Program-made: the position numbers and the translations under genes | Assembly (NCBI GenBank): GCA_016235125.1 | Contig: JACRLZ010000007.1 | Location: forward strand, 1-64,000 | Source: Sphingobacteriales bacterium | Lineage (GTDB): Bacteria > Bacteroidota > Bacteroidia > Chitinophagales > Chitinophagaceae | Length of the DNA: 64,000 nucleotides | Direction: 5' to 3' | Notes under the pieces: model-generated | The model's input: the letters and a program-made list of their open reading frames with translations, nothing else | Told to the model about the DNA's origin: nothing | Databases searched by the model: none | Shown here: in pieces, positions 19,386-26,232 of the stretch | Numbering within the stretch: the first letter of the stretch is position 1 | Layout of the letters: every line of letters starts with the position of its first letter

Positions 19386-19694
19386 ATGATGACTATGAAC
19401 GTAAACATTCAGACTGTTCATTTCGCTGCGGATCTTAAGTTGATCGAGTATGTTAATCGTAAACTTCAAAAGCTGAATTTATTCAGCGACCGCATCATCC
19501 AGGTAAATGTGTTTCTGAAACTCGACAATGTGGTTCATGCCATTAAAGACAAGATCGCAGAGATCAGAGTACATGTACCCCGTCACAATTTTTTTGTTAA
19601 ATCAACAAGTAAGTCATTTGAAGAGTCGTTTGATGACGCATTCGATTCGCTGGTGACACAAATAAAAAAAAATAAAGAAAGAAAAGCCGCCTGA
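19386..19694 (+). CDS. hpf: ribosome hibernation promoting factor / RaiA family
   Basis: A 102-aa protein of the HPF/RaiA (sigma-54 modulation) family: VNIQTVHFAADLKLIEYV at the start, then VFLKL and KIAEIRVHVPRHNFFV, as expected for the beta-alpha-beta-beta-beta-alpha fold. It binds the 30S A and P sites and inactivates idle ribosomes. It is the short form, lacking the C-terminal dimerisation domain of long HPF. Two earlier in-frame ATGs (19386, 19389) precede MNVNIQ at 19395, and the true start may be any of the three. It is followed at once by a terminator and then by the tRNA/tuf operon. Confidence 0.85.
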   Translation: MMTMNVNIQTVHFAADLKLIEYVNRKLQKLNLFSDRIIQVNVFLKLDNVVHAIKDKIAEIRVHVPRHNFFVKSTSKSFEESFDDAFDSLVTQIKKNKERKAA

Positions 19695-19704
19695 AAAATC
19701 TTCA

Positions 19705-19732
19705 AGACCCCGTTTATACCGGGGTCTTTTTT
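19705..19732 (+). terminator. intrinsic terminator after hpf
   Basis: Stem AGACCCCG/CGGGGTCT (8 bp), a 7-nt loop and a run of six T residues. Confidence 0.92.
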
Positions 19733-19823
19733 ATTGATACAATTTTTTGATCGGATAGTTTTAAGAGTTACTGATTGTTTGTTCACAACTGACTGAAAAC
19801 AAGCAAAAAAATCCCGGGCAAAA

Positions 19824-19854
19824 TTTTTCCGGTTATCAATTTCCCTTACCTTTG
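19824..19854 (+). promoter_or_regulatory. promoter of the tRNA-Thr/Tyr/Gly/Thr-tuf unit
   Basis: TACCTTTG at 19847-19854 matches TAnnTTTG. A T-rich -33 region (TTTTT, 19824-19828) is 19-20 nt upstream. About 130 nt of leader with small hairpins precedes the first tRNA. Confidence 0.65.
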
Positions 19855-19990
19855 CCTCCCCAATAAAAATGGGGTAGTTCTTTATTGCTTTGACCGCCGT
19901 AATATCCTGAGCTCCGGCGCAATAAAAGCGAAAGCTTTTACGAAGGCAGCGACCGAATGATCTGAAGGAGCAAGGCGGGCATTTTTAAAT

Positions 19991-20063
19991 GCCACTTTAG
20001 CTCAGCTGGTAGAGCAACTGATTTGTAATCAGTAGGTCGTTGGTTCGATTCCGACAAGTGGCT
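19991..20063 (+). tRNA. tRNA-Thr (anticodon TGT)
   Basis: Acceptor arms GCCACTT/AAGTGGC, anticodon stem ACTGA/TCAGT around loop TTTGTAA, and T-arm GTTGGTTCGATTCCGAC. The CCA end is not encoded. Confidence 0.95.
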
Positions 20064-20069
20064 CATTAA

Positions 20070-20154
20070 GCCACATATCTATTGATAATCTCAGTAGGTC
20101 GTTGGTTCCCTGCCCGACTGAAGTCGTTCAGGCGGGGATTCCGACAAGTGGCTC
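20070..20154 (+). pseudogene. degenerate tRNA-Thr copy interrupted by a 28-bp palindrome
   Basis: Right after the intact tRNA-Thr, its 3' half recurs. TCAGTAGGTCGTTGGTTC (20091-20108) and GATTCCGACAAGTGGCTC (20137-20154) are identical to the real gene but are separated by a 28-bp insert in the T-loop. Upstream, GCCAC at 20070 and AATC at 20087 look like remains of the 5' half, most of which is lost. It cannot fold as a tRNA. Confidence 0.75.
20109..20136. repeat. 28-bp REP-like imperfect palindrome inserted in the tRNA copy
   Basis: Begins CCTGCCCGACTGAA and ends TTCAGGCGGG. The ends pair as six consecutive base pairs (one G-T) with further internal pairing. It interrupts the T-loop between TTC and GATT without loss of a base on either side. 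Confidence 0.75.
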
Positions 20155-20158
20155 CGGA

Positions 20159-20179
20159 CAACGGAACTCGGTTCCGTTG
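20159..20179. repeat. perfect hairpin in the tRNA-Thr/Tyr spacer
   Basis: CAACGGAAC and GTTCCGTTG form a 9-bp perfect stem with loop TCG. It lies 5 bp beyond the degenerate tRNA copy. Confidence 0.8.
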
Positions 20180-20186
20180 CTAATGA

Positions 20187-20205
20187 ATCGAATCGAAGAT
20201 TCGAT
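20187..20205. repeat. second perfect hairpin in the tRNA-Thr/Tyr spacer
   Basis: ATCGAATC and GATTCGAT form an 8-bp stem with a GAA loop, 7 bp after the previous hairpin and 4 bp before tRNA-Tyr. Confidence 0.8.
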
Positions 20206-20209
20206 ATCC

Positions 20210-20292
20210 GGGCAAGTAGCCAAGTGGCCAACGGCAACAGACTGTAAATCTGTCCTCTTCGGAGTTCGGTGGTTCGAATCCATCCTTGCCCA
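20210..20292 (+). tRNA. tRNA-Tyr (anticodon GTA)
   Basis: Class II tRNA: acceptor GGGCAAG/CTTGCCC, anticodon stem CAGA/TCTG with GTA in the loop, long variable arm (TCCTCTTCGGAGTTC region), and T-arm with GGTTCGAATCC. Confidence 0.95.
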
Positions 20293-20307
20293 CAGTTCTT
20301 TACACAA

Positions 20308-20380
20308 GCGGAAGTAGCTCATTTGGTAGAGCGATAGCCTTCCAAGCTATAGGTGGCGAGTTCGAGCCTCGTCTTCCGCT
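20308..20380 (+). tRNA. tRNA-Gly (anticodon TCC)
   Basis: Acceptor GCGGAAG/CTTCCGC and anticodon stem ATAGC/GCTAT around CTTCCAA. Standard D and T arms. Confidence 0.95.
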
Positions 20381-20385
20381 CCGAT

Positions 20386-20475
20386 TGAGTCATATCAGTC
20401 AAATGAGTCAAATAAGTCATTTAGTTCAAGGACTTGCTTATTTGGCCTATATGACCCGCTGACTTCAATGACTCA
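20386..20475. repeat. word-stutter inverted repeat (GAGTCA word) between tRNA-Gly and tRNA-Thr
   Basis: The left arm (20386-20420) repeats variants of GAGTCA/CAGTCA/AAGTCA every 10-12 bases. The right arm (20431-20475) is its approximate reverse complement, ending CAATGACTCA. Matching blocks such as AAATAAG/CTTATTT and TCATAT/ATATGA allow a long imperfect stem. Confidence 0.75.
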
Positions 20476-20481
20476 TAAAAA

Positions 20482-20553
<72 letters not shown>

Positions 20554-20643
20554 CTTAAAAATTTAATATCAGAAGTTGTTTACCAAAGCAGCTTCTTATT
20601 TATAAAAGACAATTAGTCAACACAACTTAAAAAACAGATAACA

Positions 20644-21834
20644 ATGGCAACTAAAGAGACCTTCAAAAGGGACAAACCCCACGTTAACGTTGGTACCATC
20701 GGCCATATTGACCATGGTAAAACAACATTAACTGCCGCTATCACCACCATTCTGGCCAAGAAAGGTATGGCTGAAGCCAAAAAATATGATGAAATTGATG
20801 CAGCCCCCGAAGAAAAAGAAAGGGGTATCACCATCAACACAGCCCATGTGGAATACCAGACGGCTAACCGTCATTATGCCCACGTTGACTGTCCCGGTCA
20901 CGCCGATTATGTTAAAAACATGATCACAGGTGCGGCCCAAATGGATGGAGCTATCCTGGTTGTGGCTGCTACAGATGGTCCTATGCCTCAAACAAAAGAA
21001 CATATCCTCCTGGCCCGCCAGGTAGGCGTACCCCGCATGGTTGTATACATGAATAAAGTAGACCTGGTTGATGATCCTGAACTGCTTGATCTCGTAGAAA
21101 TGGAGATCCGTGATCTTCTTACTTTCTACGGATTTGATGGAGCAAATACTCCCATTATCAAGGGTTCTGCTACAGGAGCCCTTGCCGGTGATGAAAAATG
21201 GGTGAAAAGTGTTGATGAGCTGATGGATGCAGTTGATACCTATATTCCGCTGCCTCCCCGCCCGGTAGATCAACCTTTCCTTATGTCTGTTGAAGATGTG
21301 TTCTCCATCACAGGTCGTGGTACCGTTGCTACCGGTCGTATTGAAAGAGGTAAAATTAAAGTGGGCGAAGCAGTTGAAATAGTAGGTCTTATTGAAGCAC
21401 CTCTTGCTTCTACTGTAACAGGTGTGGAAATGTTCCGCAAGCTGCTTGATGAAGGTGAAGCCGGTGACAATGCTGGTTTGTTGCTCCGTGGTATTGAAAA
21501 GAACCAGATCCGTCGTGGTATGGTTATCGTAAAACCAGGTTCAATTACTCCACACACTGAATTCAAATGCGAGGTTTATGTACTGAGCAAAGAAGAAGGT
21601 GGCCGTCACACTCCGTTCTTCAACAAATACCGTCCTCAGTTCTATTTCCGTACAACCGACGTAACAGGTGAGGTGGAACTGGCAGCAGGAACAGAAATGG
21701 TAATGCCCGGTGATAACACCACATTGACTGTAAAACTGATACAACCTATTGCGATGGAAAAAGGATTGAAGTTTGCGATCCGTGAAGGAGGCCGTACGGT
21801 AGGTGCCGGTCAGGTAACAGAGATTTTGAAGTAA
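20644..21834 (+). CDS. tuf: translation elongation factor Tu
   Basis: A 396-aa GTPase that delivers aminoacyl-tRNA to the ribosome. All G motifs are present: GHIDHGKT (P-loop), the RGITI switch 1, DCPGHADY (G3), NKVD (G4) and GSA (G5), then domains 2 and 3 with the usual RTTDVTG and [12 protein letters not shown]. Length and start are standard. It follows four tRNA genes from one promoter region and precedes tRNA-Trp-secE-nusG, the widespread bacterial arrangement. Codon choice is biased, as expected for very high expression. Confidence 0.98.
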   Translation: MATKETFKRDKPHVNVGTIGHIDHGKTTLTAAITTILAKKGMAEAKKYDEIDAAPEEKERGITINTAHVEYQTANRHYAHVDCPGHADYVKNMITGAAQMDGAILVVAATDGPMPQTKEHILLARQVGVPRMVVYMNKVDLVDDPELLDLVEMEIRDLLTFYGFDGANTPIIKGSATGALAGDEKWVKSVDELMDAVDTYIPLPPRPVDQPFLMSVEDVFSITGRGTVATGRIERGKIKVGEAVEIVGLIEAPLASTVTGVEMFRKLLDEGEAGDNAGLLLRGIEKNQIRRGMVIVKPGSITPHTEFKCEVYVLSKEEGGRHTPFFNKYRPQFYFRTTDVTGEVELAAGTEMVMPGDNTTLTVKLIQPIAMEKGLKFAIREGGRTVGAGQVTEILK

Positions 21835-21873
21835 AAACCCGAGTCCCTTAAAGGAGACTTAGCTACAGTTTTA

Positions 21874-21881
21874 TAATTTTG
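21874..21881 (+). promoter_or_regulatory. candidate -7 element for tRNA-Trp-secE-nusG
   Basis: TAATTTTG matches TAnnTTTG about 40 nt after the tuf stop, but no good -33 element is seen 20 nt upstream. Confidence 0.4.
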
Positions 21882-21954
21882 CAAAGTACTTAGGTGAGAT
21901 ATCCTAAGTGCTTTGTTCTTTAAGAAAGTTCTTACATATTTGAGGCTTCGTAAG

Positions 21955-21971
21955 CTTCCCCGAAGGGGAGG
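21955..21971. repeat. short palindrome upstream of tRNA-Trp
   Basis: CTTCCCC and GGGGAGG around GAA form a 7-bp stem with one G-T pair. It resembles the CCCCTCC/GGAGGGG palindrome near 50.3 kb. Confidence 0.6.
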
Positions 21972-21988
21972 TTTGGAGGAGCTTTTAT

Positions 21989-22059
21989 ACGGGCATATTT
22001 CAATGGTAGAATGAAGGTCTCCAAAACCTTAGATCTGGGTTCGAATCCTAGTGCCCGTG
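21989..22059 (+). tRNA. tRNA-Trp (anticodon CCA)
   Basis: Acceptor ACGGGCA/TGCCCGT and anticodon stem AAGGT/ACCTT around CTCCAAA. It sits between tuf and secE. Confidence 0.95.
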
Positions 22060-22085
22060 CTGCGTTAATTTTAAAAATCAGGAAC

Positions 22086-22280
22086 ATGAACAAGATCACA
22101 ACTTATTTCAGAGAATCGTACAAAGAGCTGACTGAAAAGGTAAGCTGGCCTACATGGACACAGTTGCAGCAATCCACTATGATTGTGCTGGTAGCGACAA
22201 TAGTTATCTCTTTTGTTGTGCTGGGAATGGATTTTGTTGCCGGTAATGGTCTGAAATTTATTTATAACCTGTTGAAATAA
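22086..22280 (+). CDS. secE: preprotein translocase subunit SecE
   Basis: A 64-aa single-span form of SecE. The amphipathic N-terminal part carries ELTEKVSWPTW, the conserved cytoplasmic motif, followed by one membrane helix (about 32-52). It stabilises SecY in the Sec translocon. ATG 22086 is chosen over an in-frame ATG at 22011, because that extension would be read from tRNA-Trp sequence. nusG starts 5 nt after its stop, so the two are one transcript. Confidence 0.93.
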   Translation: MNKITTYFRESYKELTEKVSWPTWTQLQQSTMIVLVATIVISFVVLGMDFVAGNGLKFIYNLLK

Positions 22281-22285
22281 TTACA

Positions 22286-22861
22286 ATGGAAACAACAGTA
22301 AATACCGAAAATGTTCAGCAGGATACCAAGTGGTATGTGTTGAGGGTGGTAAGCGGTAAGGAAAAAAAAGTAAAAGAATATCTTGACAAAGAAATTTCCC
22401 GTGGCGGCTGGGAACAGGTAAAACAGGTTTTCCTGCCGGTAGAAAAAGTGTATAAAGTGGCCAATGGCAAAAAAGTAATGCGGGAAAGGAATTATTATCC
22501 CGGCTATGTGATGATCGAGATCGCTAATGGAAAACTGACAGATGACCTCAGAGATATAGTGAAAAATACAACCAATGTCATTCATTTCCTGGGTAAAGAA
22601 AATCCCATTGCCCTTCGTAAAGCCGAAGTAAATAAAATGCTGGGCAAGATGGATGAAATGGCAGAGGCAGGCGGTGTAAGTATGATAGAACCTTTCATCG
22701 TAGGCGAAACCATCAAGATCATTGAAGGCCCCTTCAATGACTTTAATGGGGTGATTGAGGAAGTAAATGATGAAAAGAAAAAGCTGAAAGTAACCGTAAA
22801 GATATTTGGCCGTTCTACCCCCGTGGAGTTAAATTATATGCAGGTGGAAAAGATAAGTTAA
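22286..22861 (+). CDS. nusG: transcription termination/antitermination factor NusG
   Basis: A 191-aa NusG with an N-terminal NGN domain (WYVLRVVSGKEKKVKEYL, then NYYPGYVMIE) and a C-terminal KOW domain with EGPFNDFNGVIEEV. It binds RNA polymerase and couples it to Rho or the ribosome. It directly follows secE. Unusually, rplK does not follow directly: an opposite-strand methyltransferase gene ends 8 bp beyond the nusG stop. Confidence 0.95.
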   Translation: METTVNTENVQQDTKWYVLRVVSGKEKKVKEYLDKEISRGGWEQVKQVFLPVEKVYKVANGKKVMRERNYYPGYVMIEIANGKLTDDLRDIVKNTTNVIHFLGKENPIALRKAEVNKMLGKMDEMAEAGGVSMIEPFIVGETIKIIEGPFNDFNGVIEEVNDEKKKLKVTVKIFGRSTPVELNYMQVEKIS

Positions 22862-22869
22862 CCGGGAAA

Positions 22870-23586
22870 TTACTTGATTTTAAAAGCCACAAAATAATAG
22901 TTGTTTGCTGCAGCTATTAATTCCATATCTATATAATAAGACTGAACAAAATCGTAATATGCTTTGAATTCATGTGTTGGTACTGCGAATTCATCGAAGA
23001 AAATAACATCTCCCTTTTTCAAAAAAGGAGCAATGGTCGTTAATACATAAAGAGTAGCTGAATAAAGATCAGCGTCCATCATTAATACATTCCTTTTTTC
23101 GTTGTTAAATACTGATAAAAAGCCCGGAAGAGTTTGTTGAAATAACCCCTGATAAAATTTGCCTCTTTGGTCATTGATTTTCGGTGGTTCGGTGTTGTTG
23201 TTGAAAGTCCCCTTCTTATACACCCCAAAGTCTTCAGGTAGGCCAGTGAATGTATCAAAACCATAGAAGCAACTCAGGTGATTGTTGTTCTGGCTTAGAA
23301 ACCATCGAAAAGACTGACCTGCCGCTACTCCAAATTCAAGATAATTTATTGGGGAGTCAATTAAATTCTCTTTTTCCAGCACCCACTTATACAGAGGATA
23401 TCTTTTTTCATAATTCCATTTGGAAGGGAAATCATTGTATTCAACTTTTCTGTTTTTTCTTGTCCAGGACGAGAGTTTTGAAAGATAAAAAAGATTGGAG
23501 TTGATCCCTGAAAATAAATTAAAGAATACATGCAGACGCAGATATATAAATACTTTTTTAAAATAACGGAAAAAAAACAGCTTCAT
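22870..23586 (-). CDS. TylF/MycF-like class I methyltransferase
   Basis: A 238-aa protein. NYLEFGVAAGQSFRWF is SAM motif I; YGFDTFTGLPEDF is the acidic-strand motif characteristic of TylF-type O-methyltransferases. VLMMDADLYSAT and GDVIFFDEFAVP are the metal-binding/substrate motifs. TylF relatives methylate sugar hydroxyls, but in Bacteroidota many lie in glycan clusters with unknown targets. The gene is convergent with nusG and divergent from rplK. It is visibly A/T-rich in its first third, unlike its neighbours, which suggests late insertion into the nusG-rplK junction. No transposase or direct repeat was found at its borders. Confidence 0.75.
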   Translation of the reverse strand: MKLFFFRYFKKVFIYLRLHVFFNLFSGINSNLFYLSKLSSWTRKNRKVEYNDFPSKWNYEKRYPLYKWVLEKENLIDSPINYLEFGVAAGQSFRWFLSQNNNHLSCFYGFDTFTGLPEDFGVYKKGTFNNNTEPPKINDQRGKFYQGLFQQTLPGFLSVFNNEKRNVLMMDADLYSATLYVLTTIAPFLKKGDVIFFDEFAVPTHEFKAYYDFVQSYYIDMELIAAANNYYFVAFKIK

Positions 23587-23770
23587 TCAGGCTGATTTTA
23601 ATTTGGGTAATACACAAAGAATAAAAACCCGCATTTTTAATGCGCATTAAACAGGAGTAAAGATAAGTTTCAGGGCTATCGTTCATAAACCAGGTAAGCT
23701 ACCTAATTAATATTGATTCAGAATATAGAAAAGAATTTAATGAATTCTTTCAAAATCCCGGGTTTGCCCC

Positions 23771-23778
23771 TATCTTTG
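23771..23778 (+). promoter_or_regulatory. -7 element of the rplK operon promoter
   Basis: TATCTTTG matches TAnnTTTG exactly. CTTT at 23747-23750 is a weak -33, 20 nt upstream. The leader to rplK is about 120 nt and holds three palindromes. Confidence 0.7.
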
Positions 23779-23803
23779 CCGCCCCAATTAGTTCTTTTGA
23801 AAC

Positions 23804-23874
23804 CCCGATAAAATCGGGAATGAAGAATCCGATAGCTATCGGATTGGGAGACTAAGTATCCGCCAGCTGGCGGA
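23804..23874. repeat. three palindromes in the rplK leader
   Basis: First: CCCGAT-AAA-ATCGGG (23804-23818). Second: a perfect 20-bp palindrome with centre GATAGCTATC (23826-23845). Third: a perfect 16-bp palindrome TCCGCCAGCTGGCGGA (23859-23874). They follow the -7 element and precede the rplK ATG by 31 bases, so they would be transcribed. Their words resemble a hairpin near 45.3 kb (CCCGAT-TGCT-ATCGGG). Confidence 0.8.
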
Positions 23875-23905
23875 GAAAAGTCGTTAACACCAAAAAAGAT
23901 TTAAC

Positions 23906-24349
23906 ATGGCTAAAGAAGTAAGCGGCTTTGTAAAGCTGCAGTGCAAGGGTGGCCAGGCCAATCCTGCACCTCCGATCGGTCCGGCGCTGGGTTCCAAGGG
24001 TATCAACATCATGGAATTCTGCAAGCAGTTCAATGCAAGAACCCAGGACAAACAAGGGAAAGTTCTTCCCGTATTAATTACTGTTTACACTGACAAGAGT
24101 TTTGATTTCATAATCAAAACCCCGCCTGCTGCCGTACAGTTGATGGAAGCTGCAAAAATTCAAAGCGGCTCCAAAGAAAGCAACCGCAATAAAGTGGGTA
24201 AAGTGAACTGGTTACAGGTTGAGGCTATTGCCAAAGACAAGATGCCTGATCTGAATTGTTTCACTGTTGAAAGTGCAATGAAAATGATCGCCGGTACTGC
24301 CCGCAGCATGGGCTTGACAGTAGAGGGTAAAGCTCCCTGGGAAAATTAA
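23906..24349 (+). CDS. rplK: 50S ribosomal protein uL11
   Basis: A 147-aa protein with the L11 signature: [20 protein letters not shown] near the start, then [13 protein letters not shown] and a C-terminal RNA-binding domain. It organises the GTPase-associated centre together with L10 and L7/L12. It is the first gene of the rplK-rplA-rplJ-rplL cluster, with its own promoter and a long leader carrying palindromes. rplA follows after 24 nt. Confidence 0.97.
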   Translation: MAKEVSGFVKLQCKGGQANPAPPIGPALGSKGINIMEFCKQFNARTQDKQGKVLPVLITVYTDKSFDFIIKTPPAAVQLMEAAKIQSGSKESNRNKVGKVNWLQVEAIAKDKMPDLNCFTVESAMKMIAGTARSMGLTVEGKAPWEN

Positions 24350-24373
24350 TTCTTGAATTCAAAAAGAACTACA

Positions 24374-25069
24374 ATGGCATTCATTAGTAAAAAAAGAAAA
24401 GTTGCGGAAACGAAAGTTGATGCAAACAAAGCATATTCATTAAAAGAAGCCTCTGCATTGGTAAAACAAATCACCACCTGCAAGTTTGATGCTTCAGTTG
24501 ATCTTCATATCCGTTTGGGTGTGGATCCTAAAAAAGCAGACCAGGCAATTCGTGGTACTGTAACATTGCCGCATGGTACGGGCAAAACAAAAAAAGTATT
24601 GGTGCTTTGCACTCCCGATAAAGAAGCGGAAGCAAAAGGTGCTGGTGCTGATTATGTAGGACTTGAAGAGTTTGTAACAAAAATTGAAGGAGGCTGGGTT
24701 GATGTGGATGTTATTATCGCTACACCTTCAGTGATGCCGAAGATCGGTAAGCTGGGTAAAGTATTAGGTCCTCGTAACCTGATGCCGAATCCCAAGACAG
24801 GAACTGTAACAAACGATGTTGCTAATGCAATCAACGATGTAAAGGGTGGTAAGATTGCTTTCAAAGTTGATAAAGTAGGTATCATCCATGCTTCCATCGG
24901 CCGGGTAAGTTTTGCTCCTGAAAAGATTGCTGAAAACAGCCAGGAATTGCTGAATGCAATTATCAAAGCGAAACCTTCTTCATCAAAAGGTACTTACCTG
25001 AAAGGTATCAGCATGGCAAGCAGCATGAGCCCGGGCATTGCTATTGATGCAAAAGCGTTCGTACACTAA
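24374..25069 (+). CDS. rplA: 50S ribosomal protein uL1
   Basis: A 231-aa protein; [15 protein letters not shown] is the usual L1 start, so ATG 24374 is chosen over an upstream [23 protein letters not shown] is the conserved L1 signature. It forms the L1 stalk and in many bacteria represses its own operon by binding the mRNA leader. Its position after rplK is standard. Confidence 0.97.
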   Translation: MAFISKKRKVAETKVDANKAYSLKEASALVKQITTCKFDASVDLHIRLGVDPKKADQAIRGTVTLPHGTGKTKKVLVLCTPDKEAEAKGAGADYVGLEEFVTKIEGGWVDVDVIIATPSVMPKIGKLGKVLGPRNLMPNPKTGTVTNDVANAINDVKGGKIAFKVDKVGIIHASIGRVSFAPEKIAENSQELLNAIIKAKPSSSKGTYLKGISMASSMSPGIAIDAKAFVH

Positions 25070-25074
25070 GCAGT

Positions 25075-25095
25075 CAGAACGCTGAAAGCGGTCTG
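25075..25095 (+). promoter_or_regulatory. hairpin between rplA and rplJ
   Basis: CAGAACGCT and AGCGGTCTG pair around GAA (9 bp, one mismatch), starting 5 nt after the rplA stop and 40 nt before rplJ. There is no T-run, so it is not a terminator. It could be a processing site or part of the L10-binding leader, but this is inference. Confidence 0.45.
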
Positions 25096-25134
25096 AATGT
25101 TTATAAAAATTAATAAAGTCAAACTTTAAATAAA

Positions 25135-25650
25135 ATGACTAAAGATCAAAAAAACGAAGTGATAGAAGTGCTGAAGGGAAAATTCTCTCAGTATAATAAC
25201 TTCTATGTTACCGATACAGAATCGCTGACTGTAGAACAGGTTGGCAAACTGCGCCGTGCATGCTTTAACAAGCAGGTGGAAATGAAAGTGGCAAAAAACA
25301 CTTTGATTAAAAAAGCTCTTGAAGCGCTGGATAGCCAGAAGTATGCAGGTATGTATGATTCATTACATAATGTGACGGCCCTCATGTTTTCTGACAATCC
25401 TAAGGAGCCAGCTCTTATCATCAGCTCTTTCCGTAAAGAAAGCAATGGCGAAAAACCGGTGATGAAAGCAGCTTTTATCAATGGGGATGTGTATATGGGT
25501 GATAACCAGCTTGCAACATTGACGAAGATCAAAACAAAGAATGAACTGATCGGTGAGGTTATTGGCCTCTTGCAGTCGCCAGCGAAGAGAGTAATTGCTG
25601 CGTTGTTGCATAATGCAGAAAAGAAAGGAGAAACAGCACCTGTTGAGTAA
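25135..25650 (+). CDS. rplJ: 50S ribosomal protein uL10
   Basis: A 171-aa protein with a conserved N-terminal rRNA-binding domain (KGKFSQYNNFYVTD, then VKVAKNTLIKKAL-type text) and a C-terminal helix that anchors L7/L12 dimers. It is the base of the L7/L12 stalk. L10 commonly controls rplJL translation by binding the leader. Between it and rplL is a 153-nt spacer with a stutter hairpin, unusually long for this pair. Confidence 0.96.
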   Translation: MTKDQKNEVIEVLKGKFSQYNNFYVTDTESLTVEQVGKLRRACFNKQVEMKVAKNTLIKKALEALDSQKYAGMYDSLHNVTALMFSDNPKEPALIISSFRKESNGEKPVMKAAFINGDVYMGDNQLATLTKIKTKNELIGEVIGLLQSPAKRVIAALLHNAEKKGETAPVE

Positions 25651-25659
25651 TGAGTATTC

Positions 25660-25720
25660 AGCTTTGAGCTATAAGCTACGAGCCTAAGTCTCGAAGCTCA
25701 TAGCTCGAAACACGAAGCTT
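25660..25720. repeat. word-stutter inverted repeat (AGCT word) between rplJ and rplL
   Basis: AGCT-containing words recur six times (for example GAGCTATAAGCTACGAG). Bases 25665-25682 and 25690-25707 are near-perfect reverse complements (15 of 18), with a 7-nt loop. A T-run follows at about 25733. It lies 15 nt after the rplJ stop and would form a strong stem in the rplJL mRNA. Confidence 0.82.
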
Positions 25721-25803
25721 TACTATAAACAATTTTTTTAATCATCCGCTGGAGATCCTGAGCAAAGACGAAGGACAATGAAAGCGGTAAAAATGTAAAT
25801 CAA

Positions 25804-26181
25804 ATGGCAGACGTAAAAGCATTGGCTGAAAATTTAGTAAGCCTTACAGTAAAAGAAGTACAGGAACTGGCTGACTTCTTAAAATCAGAGTATGGCATTG
25901 AGCCGGCAGCTGCAGCAGTTGTTGTTAGCGGCGGTGGCGATGGTGGTGGTGCAGCAGCAGCTGAAGAAAAAACTGCATTCAACGTAGTGTTGAAGAGTGG
26001 TGGGGCTTCTAAACTGAACGTAGTTAAAATCGTAAAAGATTTAACTGGCCTCGGTTTGAAAGAAGCGAAAGACCTTGTTGACGGCGCACCAAAGAATATC
26101 AAAGAAGGTGTTTCTAAAGCTGAAGCGGAAGAGATCGCTAACAAGCTGAAAGAAGCAGGTGCTGACGTTGAGATCGCATAA
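25804..26181 (+). CDS. rplL: 50S ribosomal protein bL12 (L7/L12)
   Basis: A 125-aa acidic protein. The N-terminal dimerisation helices (1-35) are followed by an Ala/Gly-rich hinge (about 38-60, with [12 protein letters not shown]) and a C-terminal domain with [20 protein letters not shown] and the [18 protein letters not shown] block that contacts elongation factors. It is present in several copies per ribosome. It is followed by a strong terminator, so the rplKAJL transcript ends here and rpoBC is driven from a separate promoter. Confidence 0.97.
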   Translation: MADVKALAENLVSLTVKEVQELADFLKSEYGIEPAAAAVVVSGGGDGGGAAAAEEKTAFNVVLKSGGASKLNVVKIVKDLTGLGLKEAKDLVDGAPKNIKEGVSKAEAEEIANKLKEAGADVEIA

Positions 26182-26204
26182 TTCTGATTACATGAATATT
26201 TTGA

Positions 26205-26232
26205 AACCCTTCGCCAGGCGAGGGGTTTTTTA
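26205..26232 (+). terminator. intrinsic terminator after rplL
   Basis: An 11-bp stem (AACCCTTCGCC with GGCGAGGGGTT, one T-G pair), a single-base loop centre and six T residues. It overlaps the end of the convergent ComEA-like gene and could act in both directions. Confidence 0.88.

Noticed and set aside
20128-20322. Minus-strand frame of 64 codons containing DSNHRTPKRTDLQSVA
   Set aside because: It is read antisense through tRNA-Tyr; frames of this kind recur in databases as spurious proteins next to tRNA-Tyr.
20728-21273. Minus-strand frame of 181 codons opposite tuf
   Set aside because: Shadow of EF-Tu; the codon bias of tuf leaves opposite frames free of stops.
25754-25776. Segment GATCCTGAGCAAAGACGAAG before rplL as a separate hairpin element
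   Set aside because: The pairing is short (about five bases at each end) and weak; not enough to call apart from the neighbouring stutter repeat.
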